The notes beneath the pieces were generated by a model, which was not told where the DNA came from, made no database searches, and saw nothing but the letters and a program-made list of their open reading frames with translations. Positions 1 to 9,387 of a DNA stretch of 50,988 nucleotides are shown here, one piece after another. The DNA comes from Candidatus Desulfopertinax cowenii (lineage in GTDB: Bacteria > Bacillota > Desulfotomaculia > Desulfotomaculales > Desulforudaceae), in assembly GCA_001899445.1 (NCBI GenBank), contig MPOA01000005.1, positions 1 through 50,988 of the forward strand, read 5' to 3'. A program made the translations under genes and the position numbers. Numbering within the stretch: position 1 is the first letter of the stretch; every line of letters begins with the position of its first letter.

Positions 1-47
1 GTTTTACCTGCTTTTCCACGTGTTGGTGGACGACTTTTAGTGGCCAT
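1..47 (-). CDS. Start of an unidentified gene running off the left edge
   Basis: An ATG on the minus strand opens a frame of 15 codons (MATKSRPPTRGKAGK) that is still open at the window edge. The ATG lies just before the stop of the upstream open frame (37-222), so the two would overlap by about 11 bases, as in tightly packed phage or operon genes. The N-terminus is rich in Lys, Arg and Pro. Too little is visible to name a product. Confidence 0.25.
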   Translation of the reverse strand, partial: MATKSRPPTRGKAGK

Positions 48-222
48 TTATGCCGATTTTATACTGGCCATTAACAACAATAGCAGTAGCTTCGTTGACA
101 AGTTCATTTTTATTGTAAGATGGAATAAGAGCTTCTGACTTAACAATTGTCTTTCCAAAATTACACGCAGCAAGCAAACTTAATGTAGCAGCGCAAATGC
201 CTTCTTCACCATAATGATAACC
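37..222 (-). pseudogene. AT-rich open frame, probable 3' end of a foreign gene
   Basis: A 61-codon open frame with no start codon runs between two stops on the minus strand. It ends in the peptide NGQYKIGINGH. Its base composition is clearly more AT-rich than the rest of the window, and its codons look coding (Lys, Asn, Ile and Val with A/T third positions). I do not recognise the protein. It may be the tail of a phage or other horizontally acquired gene cut off by the neighbouring transposase remnant. It could also be chance open frame in AT-rich DNA. Confidence 0.3.
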
Positions 223-289
223 TCATAGTGATGCTCACGCCGTCCAGACTGGGGCCGGTAACCGGGCGCGGCAGGGGTCGGTTTGCCTT

Positions 290-640
290 CTTACCCCTTT
301 ATCATCCGGGTTGAACCTTGACCCCTGGTCCGCGAGAGAAAGGCCCCCGGTATCGGCCCCTCGTACGGAGCCTGTTGCCGCCACTCGCCGTGCCTGATCT
401 TGTCCAGCGGAATGTAGGCCTCGATCCCCTTCTTGGCCAGGTACTGGAGGTTGTCCTCGCTGAAGTAGCCGGCATCGGCCAACGCCTTCTCGGGATAGCG
501 CCCGGTGTTCCCTTTGACCTGGTCGATCTGCCCCGGCAGCAGTTCGGCGTCCGAGGCCTGATTGGAAGGTCGGCAGCCACGATGATCTGGGTGCCGACAT
601 CCACGCACGCCTGGCCAGGAGTTTTTATTGAGAAAATCTC
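290..640 (-). pseudogene. IS1182-type transposase remnant, frameshifted
   Basis: Two minus-strand frames carry adjoining pieces of the DDE catalytic region of an IS1182/IS4-like transposase. One frame gives VDVGTQIIVAADLPIRP. After a frameshift near 560, the other gives QASDAELLPGQIDQV and then EKALADAGYFSEDNL and KKGIEAYIPLDKIRHGE. The ADAGY-S-E-NL and KGIEAY blocks are typical of the family. The N-terminal half, the region holding the last catalytic Glu and the C-terminus are absent, so this is a dead fragment of about 110 codons. No terminal inverted repeat was recognised around it. Confidence 0.7.
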
Positions 641-664
641 ACACAAGCTGCTAGGCAAATCCAA

Positions 665-829
665 TTAACTCATTGCTTGCTCTACATTTGTAAATATTTC
701 CACGACACGATCTCCCAGAAGCACAAGAGCTGCTATAACTACCACCGCGATCAAGGCTAGGATCAGACCGTATTCCACCAATCCCTGGCCCTCTTCGTCC
801 TTAAACAGCCTTTTGATGAGGTTCAGCAT
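665..829 (-). CDS. Flp/Fap-type pilin, 54 aa
   Basis: This short gene encodes a class III (Flp/Tad) pilin subunit that would be assembled at the cell surface. The protein starts MLNLIKRLFKDEEGQGLVEY. It has the charged leader, the G-x-x-x-x-E-Y prepilin peptidase motif around residues 14-20 and a single hydrophobic helix (about 21-39). It ends with a short amphipathic tail, and 50-60 residues is usual for Flp pilins. The ATG follows the ribosome binding site AGGGAGGTGAACAGG. No tad/cpa assembly genes lie in the window, so assembly would depend on genes elsewhere. The gene sits directly downstream of two c-di-GMP riboswitches on the same strand, so transcription probably responds to c-di-GMP. 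Confidence 0.85.
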   Translation of the reverse strand: MLNLIKRLFKDEEGQGLVEYGLILALIAVVVIAALVLLGDRVVEIFTNVEQAMS

Positions 830-849
830 TCCTGTTCACCTCCCTTCAA

Positions 850-880
850 AAACAAACTCATCGGCCAGTTGACGGATGAG
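850..880 (-). terminator. Weak hairpin with T-run between riboswitch and pilin
   Basis: On the minus strand CTCATC (880-875) pairs with GATGAG (862-857). The tract TTTGTTTTT follows at once. This sits between the proximal riboswitch and the pilin ribosome binding site, where a transcription-terminating expression platform is expected. The stem is short, so its strength is uncertain. Confidence 0.45.
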
Positions 881-896
881 CATTACTTGGACTGCT

Positions 897-984
897 TACC
901 GGCAACTGGCTGGCGTAGCGGGTCACCCGCCTTAGCCCCTGTAGCTTTGCGCCGCCAGCTTTCGCTGGCTTTGCCTTTGTCGGT
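897..984 (-). promoter_or_regulatory. c-di-GMP-I (GEMM) riboswitch, proximal copy
   Basis: Read on the minus strand, this has the class I c-di-GMP aptamer layout: GGCAAAGCC, a P2 stem closed by a GAAA tetraloop, the conserved GCGCAAAGCTACAGGGGCTA block, a P3 hairpin (GGCGGGTGACCCGC) and a GCC-TTGCC closing strand. The core at 901-979 is identical over 79 bases to the distal copy. The outer P1 strands are TACCG and CGGTA and can pair. A hairpin lies between it and the Flp pilin gene. Confidence 0.85.
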
Positions 985-1015
985 ACACCTTTAATGGTTG
1001 CCGGAAACCCCCGGT

Positions 1016-1052
1016 AACTGAAACGGCCCGCCTTCCACTGCCAGGCGGGCCG
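1016..1052 (-). terminator. Strong hairpin between the two riboswitches
   Basis: On the minus strand CGGCCCGCCT (1052-1043) pairs perfectly with AGGCGGGCCG (1033-1024) around a 9-base loop. The short tract TTTCAGTT follows. It lies downstream of the distal c-di-GMP aptamer and upstream of the proximal one, as expected for that aptamer's own expression platform. The T-run is short, so termination efficiency is uncertain. Confidence 0.6.
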
Positions 1053-1075
1053 CATTCTCAAGAAGTCCTTTAACT

Positions 1076-1164
1076 CCTGGCAACTGGCTGGCGTAGCGGG
1101 TCACCCGCCTTAGCCCCTGTAGCTTTGCGCCGCCAGCTTTCGCTGGCTTTGCCTTTGGCAGGAA
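1076..1164 (-). promoter_or_regulatory. c-di-GMP-I (GEMM) riboswitch, distal copy
   Basis: This is the same aptamer as the proximal copy, with the 79-base core (1079-1157) identical to 901-979. The flanks differ, but P1 pairing is kept: CCTG on the 5' side pairs with CAGG on the 3' side, where the other copy has TACCG/CGGTA. Both copies carry one mismatch at the same place in P1. It lies about 40 bases downstream of a canonical minus-strand promoter. Confidence 0.85.
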
Positions 1165-1211
1165 TACCATATACTATATACTATACTGCCAAATACTTTA
1201 CCTTTCCCTAC

Positions 1212-1240
1212 ATTATACATGGTTGTCCATGCTTTGCCAA
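1212..1240 (-). promoter_or_regulatory. Sigma-A-type promoter for the riboswitch-pilin transcript
   Basis: The minus strand carries TTGGCA (1240-1235), a 17-base spacer and a perfect TATAAT (1217-1212). Transcription would start near 1205. It would read through both c-di-GMP riboswitches (1164-1076 and 984-897) before the pilin gene, giving a leader of about 375 bases. Confidence 0.75.
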
Positions 1241-1338
1241 TAGTTTTAAAAATTTTTCCCGTCCCCCGAAGATGGCAGGGAATGTCAGTTGTACGGGGAA
1301 AACTAGAATCTTAATTTTAATAGTAGTGGGGAGATACC

Positions 1339-2526
1339 TTGGATTTGTCCGTACCAATCCTGACCGTTATGCTAAGCCTGTTTCCACTGATCTGGATACC
1401 CACTTCCGCTTTGGCAACCACCCTGCTCAGGTGGTCGATGCTACTGAGCCTGAGCCTGTTATCAATGTATATCGTTGTGAGACGCCGGGTACTTGAGTGC
1501 CATGCGAGTTTTACCCCTTTGCTTTTGTTCGTCTTCTTTGCCCTGTTATCTTCGATTTTTTCCCCGCATGATTCCATTGTTTGGATCGGGGAAACAACTT
1601 ACAGATTCACCGGTTTTCTTTCCTACCTTTGCTTTGCCTTATTGTTTCTTTTGGCTTTCGCCGCCGGCTCACGCCATTCCCACAAAGTAGACAAGATCAT
1701 CAATGCCGGGCTGCTGTCCGCTTCTTTAGTCGCCTTTTTCGGGTTGTTGCAGTATTTCACTCTGAATCAAAAGAGTTTCGCCACTCTCTTAAACTCGAAC
1801 CATTTTGGCACCTATATGGCAATGGTCTTCCCTTTCGCTGCCCTGCGGTTACTCCAGAATCCCGCCGCCAGGTGGCCGATCGCAGTTTTTGTGCTTGTTT
1901 ATGCCGCCCTGCTTACCAGCCTGTGCCGTGGAGCCTGGGTTGGGCTGGCATTTGGCTTGGTGCTTTTGTTTTATTACTACCCGCAGAAGACAAAAAAGAA
2001 CCTACTAGCCCTGGGCACACTCGTCGTGCTGGTTACGGCAGCAATTCTTCCCTTTAACGATTGGAGGCTGGCCAAACAAACGGCAACTTTCTCCACTGAA
2101 GTTGAAATGGCGTTCAAAGGTGATCAGGATGCCGGAAGCAAAAGGCTGTTGATTTGGCGGGAGGCCATTAAAGCTCTTCCTAAATCACCTTTTTTTGGTA
2201 CTGGTCCGGACACTCTCCTTTACGGGAATGAAAGAATTGAAATAACCCCCACCAAGGCCCACAATATCTATTTAGAAATTGGGGTGACCATGGGAATACC
2301 GGCACTTCTTTCGTACTTGTGGTTTCTAGGCTGCTGTATGGCCAGCATTAACCGCCGTGATCCTGTTCAGTTTGCTTTTTGGCTCATGATTGCCATCTAC
2401 CTGGTTCAGGGCTTTTTCCTGGTTGACGTGCTGTCAGTGTATCCCCTGTTCTGGGTACTCCTCGGATTGGGTGTCGGACTTTCCAGTTCACTCAAGAAGA
2501 GCCGTGCCGCTGATGCTCCCATTTAG
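1339..2526 (+). CDS. O-antigen ligase / polymerase-like membrane protein
   Basis: A 395-aa polytopic membrane protein of the O-antigen ligase (Wzy/WaaL) family, which joins or extends surface glycans on the outer face of the membrane. About ten hydrophobic segments are visible. The family-typical large loop (about residues 255-310) holds the FGTGPDTLLYGNERIE and KAHNIYLEIGVTMG blocks. The His in KAHNIYLE matches the conserved H-N-x-Y/x-L position near the end of the loop. Translation starts at TTG behind GGGGAG. The gene stands alone, divergent from the riboswitch-pilin unit and convergent with mdh. It is more AT-rich than its neighbours, which may reflect transfer. The acceptor glycan cannot be told from sequence. 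Confidence 0.7.
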   Translation: MDLSVPILTVMLSLFPLIWIPTSALATTLLRWSMLLSLSLLSMYIVVRRRVLECHASFTPLLLFVFFALLSSIFSPHDSIVWIGETTYRFTGFLSYLCFALLFLLAFAAGSRHSHKVDKIINAGLLSASLVAFFGLLQYFTLNQKSFATLLNSNHFGTYMAMVFPFAALRLLQNPAARWPIAVFVLVYAALLTSLCRGAWVGLAFGLVLLFYYYPQKTKKNLLALGTLVVLVTAAILPFNDWRLAKQTATFSTEVEMAFKGDQDAGSKRLLIWREAIKALPKSPFFGTGPDTLLYGNERIEITPTKAHNIYLEIGVTMGIPALLSYLWFLGCCMASINRRDPVQFAFWLMIAIYLVQGFFLVDVLSVYPLFWVLLGLGVGLSSSLKKSRAADAPI

Positions 2527-2534
2527 CCCCAGCT

Positions 2535-4278
<1,744 letters not shown>

Positions 4279-4294
4279 CTGGTACGCCTCCAGT

Positions 4295-4343
4295 CAAACA
4301 ACAACCCCCAGCAGGGACCATCGTCCTTAATCCGACGGGGGTT
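4295..4343 (-). other. Inverted repeat in the tatA-tatC gap
   Basis: On the minus strand AACCCCC (4343-4337) and GGGGGTT (4309-4303) can pair across a loop of about 27 bases, and GTTGTTTG follows. It sits in the leader of tatC. It could weaken read-through from tatA or stabilise the transcript. The loop is long and the T-run poor. Confidence 0.3.
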
Positions 4344-4370
4344 GAAGACGGTTGTCAACAGCCAACAAAG

Positions 4371-4622
4371 TTAACTCTGGGCCGACTTAGGCGGCTCTTC
4401 CGCTTTGACGACGTCCAGGGTCTTACGGGCGTCCTGGAAGTCCTGCTTGACCTCCTTGATGGTGTCGGTCACGTCCCCAAAGGTTTCGCGCTGCGCGTTC
4501 CGGAACTCCCGGATCGTCTTGCCCAGCGACTTGCCCACCTCGGGCAGCTTTCCGGGACCGAAAATAATGAGGGCCAGGGCCAGGATGAGCACCAGTTCGG
4601 TCATGCCGATGTTTGGGAACAC
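4371..4622 (-). CDS. tatA: Twin-arginine translocase subunit TatA (copy 1)
   Basis: This 83-aa protein has the TatA layout: one N-terminal membrane helix (MFPNIGMTELVLILALALII), the [15 protein letters not shown] hinge and amphipathic helix, then a charged tail (DVTDTIKEVKQDFQDARKTL). TatA oligomers make the Tat pore. It starts at GTG behind GAGGAGAA. The adjacent copy at 4662-4946 shares the stretch [20 protein letters not shown] exactly, so the two are recent paralogs. Confidence 0.92.
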   Translation of the reverse strand: MFPNIGMTELVLILALALIIFGPGKLPEVGKSLGKTIREFRNAQRETFGDVTDTIKEVKQDFQDARKTLDVVKAEEPPKSAQS

Positions 4623-4661
4623 TTCTCCTCACCCCTTTCCGGAGTTATGAAGTTGACGAAC

Positions 4662-4946
4662 CTAACTCTTACTGGTTTCCTTCTTGGCGGGGCTTGATTC
4701 CGCAATTGCCCCGGCGGCTGGCTTTTCCGCTTCCTTCATTTCGGCGTCCCCGCCCTTGAGTTCCTTCTTCTTATTCACCTCGACCGCATCCCGAACCTCC
4801 GTGGTTTCACTGGAGGACTTGCGGAACTCCCGGATCGTCTTGCCCAGCGACTTGCCCACCTCGGGTAGCTTTCCGGGACCGAAAATGATCAACGCGATCA
4901 CCAGGATCAAAATCAATTCGGGTATGCCGATATTAAATGGTAACAA
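4662..4946 (-). CDS. tatA: Twin-arginine translocase subunit TatA (copy 2)
   Basis: This 94-aa TatA-family protein has a membrane helix (residues 5-20), the [20 protein letters not shown] block and a Lys/Glu-rich tail. It starts at TTG behind AAAGGA. The tail differs fully from copy 1, while the hinge and amphipathic helix are identical. This suggests specialisation in cytoplasmic contacts, but a TatB-like role cannot be assigned from sequence alone. Confidence 0.92.
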   Translation of the reverse strand: MLPFNIGIPELILILVIALIIFGPGKLPEVGKSLGKTIREFRKSSSETTEVRDAVEVNKKKELKGGDAEMKEAEKPAAGAIAESSPAKKETSKS

Positions 4947-5047
4947 GCGGCCACCGTCCTTTCCCCCGTAAAATTGGGTAGCTCCTGAGAAATTCGCCGT
5001 TTAGGGTACATTTCCTGCAAACGAGCTTCAATAAGTTGACTGCCTGG

Positions 5048-5401
5048 TTAAGGCAGACGCCGCTTCCAGCGCCAAATTTTAAAGAGGAGCTGGAACACCT
5101 TGAACACGGCGGTAAACAGTCCCCTCCGTCCCGGGTCTTTCACCGCCGGCTCTGCACCCGGCGGCGGAGCCGCACCGGCCGTGGTCTCGGACACCGGATG
5201 CGGCTTGGCCCGCTCCCGTTCCAAACGCCGGCGCTCGCGCCGACTAACCGGCGGCGGCAGGCCGTCATTGGCTTCCTTGCGGTACGCCCGGACCATCTTG
5301 CCGATCGCCTTGCCCAGTTCCGGCAGGCGGCCCGGTCCCAGAATGACGACAATGATCACCAGAATCAGGATCAGTTCCGGGAAACCGATGTTCGGAATCA
5401 A
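5048..5401 (-). CDS. TatA/TatB-like protein (third copy)
   Basis: A 117-aa protein that begins like TatA: IPNIGFPELILIL, a hydrophobic helix, then GPGRLPELGKAIGKMVRAYR. The tail is longer and very basic, including RRERRRLERER and a C-terminal FKIWRWKRRLP. The start is a TTG 10 bases after GGAAGGAG. It begins 20 bases after the pfkA stop, so the two are probably co-transcribed. The basic tail and longer length recall TatB, but firm TatA/TatB discrimination is not possible here. Confidence 0.8.
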   Translation of the reverse strand: MIPNIGFPELILILVIIVVILGPGRLPELGKAIGKMVRAYRKEANDGLPPPVSRRERRRLERERAKPHPVSETTAGAAPPPGAEPAVKDPGRRGLFTAVFKVFQLLFKIWRWKRRLP

Positions 5402-5421
5402 AACCTTAGTACTCCTTCCCG

Positions 5422-6534
5422 TCAATCTCCGAAGGAGATCCCGGCCTGGCGGGCTAACCGGACCAGGTCGCTGCCCAGTGGCACCCGCCGAATCTCCCCT
5501 ACGGCCTCGGCCAGGGGCACCGACGCGATGTGCGGCGTCCGCAGGCAAACCATCTCGCCGTAGCGGCCTTCCATCAGCAGGTTGACGGCGGCCGCGCCCA
5601 GGCGGCTGGCCAGGATCCGATCAAAGGCGGTGGGCGACCCCCCGCGCTGCAGGTGACCGAGCACGGTCACGCGGGTTTCGATGCCGGTGCGCTCCTCGAT
5701 TTGCTCGCCGACCAGGTTGCCGATGCCGCCGAGCCGGATCTGTTCAAAACTGTCCTTGATCACTTTCTTGACCACCATCTCTCCGCCGATCGGCCGGGCG
5801 CCCTCGGCCACCACCACGATGCTGAACTGTTTCCCCGCCGCGCTGCGCTCCCGGATCTTGGCGCAGACCTTGTTGATGTCAAACGGAATCTCGGGGATCA
5901 AAATCACGTCCGCGCCGCCGGCCAACCCGGCCTGCAGGGCGATCCAGCCGGCGTACCGGCCCATGACCTCCAGCACCATAATCCGGTAGTGGGATTCGGC
6001 GGTAGTGTGCAGCTTGTCGATGGCCTCGGTGGCCGTGGTCAGGGCGGTATCGAAACCGAAGGTCTGATCCGTCGCCGACAGGTCGTTGTCGATCGTCTTG
6101 GGAACGCCGACCACCGGGAGGGAGAACCTGTTCCAGAGCTGGGAGGCGATCTTCAGGCTGCCGTCCCCGCCGATTACGATCAGCGCCTCGATCCGGTGCT
6201 TTTGCAGGGTTTCCAGCACCCGGTCCGAAACGTCGCGAAATTCGACGTTCCCGTTTTCCAGCCGCACCGGATAGTGAAAGGGGTTGTCCCGGTTGGTGGT
6301 ACCGAGAATTGTTCCCCCGCGGGGAAGAATCCCCATTACGTCCTTCAGACCAAGTTTCCGGGTCCGGTCCTCAATCAGGCCGCCAAAGCCCTGCTCGATT
6401 CCGGTCACCTTCAGGCCGTAGTGGCGCACGGCTACCTTGACGCTGGCCCGGATCACCGCGTTAATCCCCGGGGCGTCCCCGCCGCCGGAGAGAATACCGA
6501 TGGTCTTGATTCCTTTTCGCTTTCCCCTGGTCAC
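5422..6534 (-). CDS. pfkA: 6-phosphofructokinase
   Basis: This 370-aa enzyme phosphorylates fructose 6-phosphate, the committed glycolytic step. The N-terminal GGGDAPGINAVIR, the catalytic-site PKTIDNDLSATD and MEVMGRYAGW-type (VLEVMGRYAGWIA) motifs are present. The substrate-selecting position reads GGDG, as in ATP enzymes. The later motif, however, is PKTIDND, with Lys as in PPi-dependent and group III enzymes. The phosphoryl donor (ATP, PPi or both) should therefore not be assumed. The start is placed at GTG 6534, since GGAGG lies 7 bases upstream; the ATG at 6540 would be only one base from it. Length (about 370 rather than 320) also fits group III. Confidence 0.9.
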   Translation of the reverse strand: MTRGKRKGIKTIGILSGGGDAPGINAVIRASVKVAVRHYGLKVTGIEQGFGGLIEDRTRKLGLKDVMGILPRGGTILGTTNRDNPFHYPVRLENGNVEFRDVSDRVLETLQKHRIEALIVIGGDGSLKIASQLWNRFSLPVVGVPKTIDNDLSATDQTFGFDTALTTATEAIDKLHTTAESHYRIMVLEVMGRYAGWIALQAGLAGGADVILIPEIPFDINKVCAKIRERSAAGKQFSIVVVAEGARPIGGEMVVKKVIKDSFEQIRLGGIGNLVGEQIEERTGIETRVTVLGHLQRGGSPTAFDRILASRLGAAAVNLLMEGRYGEMVCLRTPHIASVPLAEAVGEIRRVPLGSDLVRLARQAGISFGD

Positions 6535-6566
6535 GGCCATTCCTCCGCTGGCATTTTAAGTTTTTT

Positions 6567-9317
6567 TTAATTACCGGCCTTGCGCGCCAGCTCCTCGAGC
6601 GTCTGGCCCAGGGCTTCGAGCGCTTGGCCGTAGCCGCTCCAGTCGCCCTCCCGTAGTCGCTGCTGCGCCCGTTCATATTCCTGGCGGGCGTCATCAATCA
6701 AATCCGCCAGGGTGCGTTCCCGGGCCGGCGGCGCCTCCGGCAACTCGCCCTCGAATTCCGGGGGCGGCGGCGTGGCCGACATCATCCCGCCCCCGCCGAA
6801 CATGGCTTCCAGCGCCCGCGGCAGGTCCGGCTCGAACACCACCCGGTCGCCGTGCAGCAGGACCACCCGGCGCAGCTCGGGCATCCGGCTGGCCTCGGCC
6901 TGCAGGTAGATCGGCTCCACGTACAGCAGGCTATCCTCGATGGGGATGGCCAGCAGGTTGCCGCGGATCACCGTGGAACCGCGGTTCTCCCAGAGCGTAA
7001 GCTGCTGGGAAATGTACTGGTCCTGGTTGATGCGCGCTTCCACCTGCATCGGACCGTACACCAAGCTCTGCTTCGGCATCTCATACACCAGGAGTTTACC
7101 GTAATTGTCCCCGTCGGAACGGGCCGCCATCCAGCCAATCATATTCTTGCGCCCCTGGGGCGTGAACGGTAGGATCAGCGTAAATTCCGGCTCCTCCTCA
7201 CCCGGCAGCTTGATGATGGTGTAATACGGGTCCATGGGGCGTTTATCCCGGCCGAAGATCTCGGTCGGCAAGTTCCACTTGTCCTCCCGGTTGTAGAACA
7301 CCACCGGGTTCTGCATGTGGTAGGTGGTGTACATCTGGGCCTGGGCCTTGAACAAGTCGACCGGGTAACGAATGTGTTTCCGCAGGCCCTCCGGCATGGC
7401 TTTCAGGTCTTGAAACATACCCGGGAAGATCTGCTGGTACGTCTGGATGAGCGGGTCTTCGGGCTCGGCCACGTAAAAGGCCACTTCACCGGTGTACGCG
7501 TCCACGACCACCTTTACGGCGTTCCGGATGTAATTGTCCCGGCCGCGGAAGGGCTCGGCGTACGGGAACATGTTCGTCGTGGTGTAGGCGTCCCACAGCC
7601 AGAACAGTTTTCCGTCGTGGATCACAATGTAGGGGTCCTGGTCAAACTGCAGAAACGGCGCGATCTTAGGCACCCGGTCCCAGATGTTCCGGTAGTACAG
7701 GATCAGACTGTCCGGGCGCACGTCGTCGGCCAGCAGCAACCGGTAATCGGAGAAGGCGAGGGCGAAGACCGCCCGCTTTAGGTACGAGCCCAGTTCCACC
7801 CCGATGTCCGCCGCGTAGGTAGTGTGCACATTCGCGTCACCCTCCGGATAGTTGAACTCCATCTGCTCCGTCCGGACGATCACGTACTCGTCGGTGGCCT
7901 CGCCAAAGTAAATCTCCGGCCGGTCCAGGACGAGGTCGGTGTCGGTGACCGGCGGAATGTCCTTCAGGAAGAACAGCGGCATGCCCTCAGCGGACACTTC
8001 GTTCACCGGGCTCATGGCCACCCCGTAACCGTGGGTGTACACCAGCCGCTGGTTCACCCAGGTCTTCGCCTGGTCCGGCAGTTGCTTCTGGTCCAGTTCC
8101 CGGGCGGCCAGCATGACCTGGCGGTACTCGCCGTCGATGGTGTACCGGTCGACGTCCACGTCCTTAAACTCGTAATAGGTGCGCATCTGCTGGAGCTGGC
8201 TGTAAGTGGCCTGCAGCGGCTGCCAGTCCCACAGGCGAATATTGGTCACGGTGGCCGCGTTCGCTTCGATGGCGTCTAGCCCCACCGTGCGCCCGGCCGG
8301 GAAAGGCTTCTGCTCTACCCGGTCCAAGTTGTAGGCCATCCGGGAGAACTTGATGCTGTGTTCAATGTAGGGCAGCTCGCGGTTCAGCTCGTTCGGCTCC
8401 ACCAAGAACTTCTGCAGTACCGCCGGGAAGATCGAGCCCAGCACGATCGACGCGATGATCAGGCCGCCCACGGAGTACAGGAGCAGCTGGGGACGGCGCA
8501 TTAAAATATTGGCGATCACCACCGCCGCCGCCAGCACGGCCAAGACCAGCAGCACGCGATAGGCCAGCAGGGTGGCGTTGATGTCCGTATAGCCCGGGCC
8601 GAACACCACGCCCCGCGCCGAGTACAGCAACAGGTACTGCTGGAGCAGGTAACCCCATGCCTTGACCAGCAGGATAAAGGCCAGCAGCCCGGAAAGGTGG
8701 GCCTGCGCGAAGCGGTTCGCGAACACGGCGCCTAAGCCCCGGAAGGGGCTGGAGATGAAGTAGGCCAGGCCCACGAAGAGGATGGTGACGATGCCGGTCC
8801 AGAACAGGATGTTGAACAGGAAAATCTGGAACGGCAGCGTGAACACGTAAAACCCCACGTCTTTCCCGAAGATCGGGTCGGCCACGCCGAAAGCGGACGG
8901 GTTCAGGAATTTCTGCAGGAGCACCCATTCCCCGGCCACCGACAGGGCGAACAGGTAGGCCAGGACCGCGCTCAGCACAAAGAAGGTCAGGGCCAGCACC
9001 TTTTTGCTCAACAGGTCCTGCCAGGGGAGGTCGGGGTTGATCTGGATGACGTTGCCCTCCTGGAGCGTGATCCGGCCCTGTTCCAGGACCACCCGCCGCG
9101 TCAGCAGCAGGTTGGCGAACAGGAACGCAAAAAACGCCAGCCCCACGGCAACCCGCAGGCCGATCTCGGAAAGCAGGATGGTTACAAAAACGTTACTGTA
9201 TCCTAGGGACTCAAACCACAGCCACTCGGTGTATAGCCGGGCCCCGCCACCCAGGAACATTATCATGATCGCTACCGCCGCAAGTGCGGCGTAAAATGAC
9301 CACCGCCGGGCACCCAA
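6567..9317 (-). CDS. UPF0182 family large membrane protein
   Basis: A protein of about 916 aa matching the UPF0182 family, whose function is unknown. The first 300 residues hold about seven membrane helices. The rest is a large, probably extracytoplasmic domain with family motifs such as VEPNELNRELPYIEHSI, DPYIVIHDGKLFWL and AYTTTNMFPYAEP. A Pro-rich linker and an acidic/Arg-rich C-terminal helix (RQEYERAQQRLREGDW) end it. The most upstream TTG at 9335 lies inside the ribosome binding site GAGGAGG, so I favour TTG at 9317. It lies upstream of pfkA on the same strand with a 30-base gap. Confidence 0.9.
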   Translation of the reverse strand: MGARRWSFYAALAAVAIMIMFLGGGARLYTEWLWFESLGYSNVFVTILLSEIGLRVAVGLAFFAFLFANLLLTRRVVLEQGRITLQEGNVIQINPDLPWQDLLSKKVLALTFFVLSAVLAYLFALSVAGEWVLLQKFLNPSAFGVADPIFGKDVGFYVFTLPFQIFLFNILFWTGIVTILFVGLAYFISSPFRGLGAVFANRFAQAHLSGLLAFILLVKAWGYLLQQYLLLYSARGVVFGPGYTDINATLLAYRVLLVLAVLAAAVVIANILMRRPQLLLYSVGGLIIASIVLGSIFPAVLQKFLVEPNELNRELPYIEHSIKFSRMAYNLDRVEQKPFPAGRTVGLDAIEANAATVTNIRLWDWQPLQATYSQLQQMRTYYEFKDVDVDRYTIDGEYRQVMLAARELDQKQLPDQAKTWVNQRLVYTHGYGVAMSPVNEVSAEGMPLFFLKDIPPVTDTDLVLDRPEIYFGEATDEYVIVRTEQMEFNYPEGDANVHTTYAADIGVELGSYLKRAVFALAFSDYRLLLADDVRPDSLILYYRNIWDRVPKIAPFLQFDQDPYIVIHDGKLFWLWDAYTTTNMFPYAEPFRGRDNYIRNAVKVVVDAYTGEVAFYVAEPEDPLIQTYQQIFPGMFQDLKAMPEGLRKHIRYPVDLFKAQAQMYTTYHMQNPVVFYNREDKWNLPTEIFGRDKRPMDPYYTIIKLPGEEEPEFTLILPFTPQGRKNMIGWMAARSDGDNYGKLLVYEMPKQSLVYGPMQVEARINQDQYISQQLTLWENRGSTVIRGNLLAIPIEDSLLYVEPIYLQAEASRMPELRRVVLLHGDRVVFEPDLPRALEAMFGGGGMMSATPPPPEFEGELPEAPPARERTLADLIDDARQEYERAQQRLREGDWSGYGQALEALGQTLEELARKAGN

Positions 9318-9387
9318 AATGAATTGCCTCCTCAATCAATGGCCAATCAATGGCCGGATTTTGCCCAAACAGACTTTACAAATGTGG

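Noticed and set aside
318-668. Plus-strand open frame of 116 codons
   Set aside because: It is the shadow of the transposase remnant on the other strand and has no family-like content.
901-1157. CRISPR-like direct repeats
   Set aside because: Only two 79-base copies with a spacer of about 100 bases, and the repeat folds as a c-di-GMP aptamer.
5530-6570. Long plus-strand frame of 346 codons opposite pfkA
   Set aside because: It is antisense to a clearly conserved phosphofructokinase; composition follows the mirrored codons of a high-GC gene.
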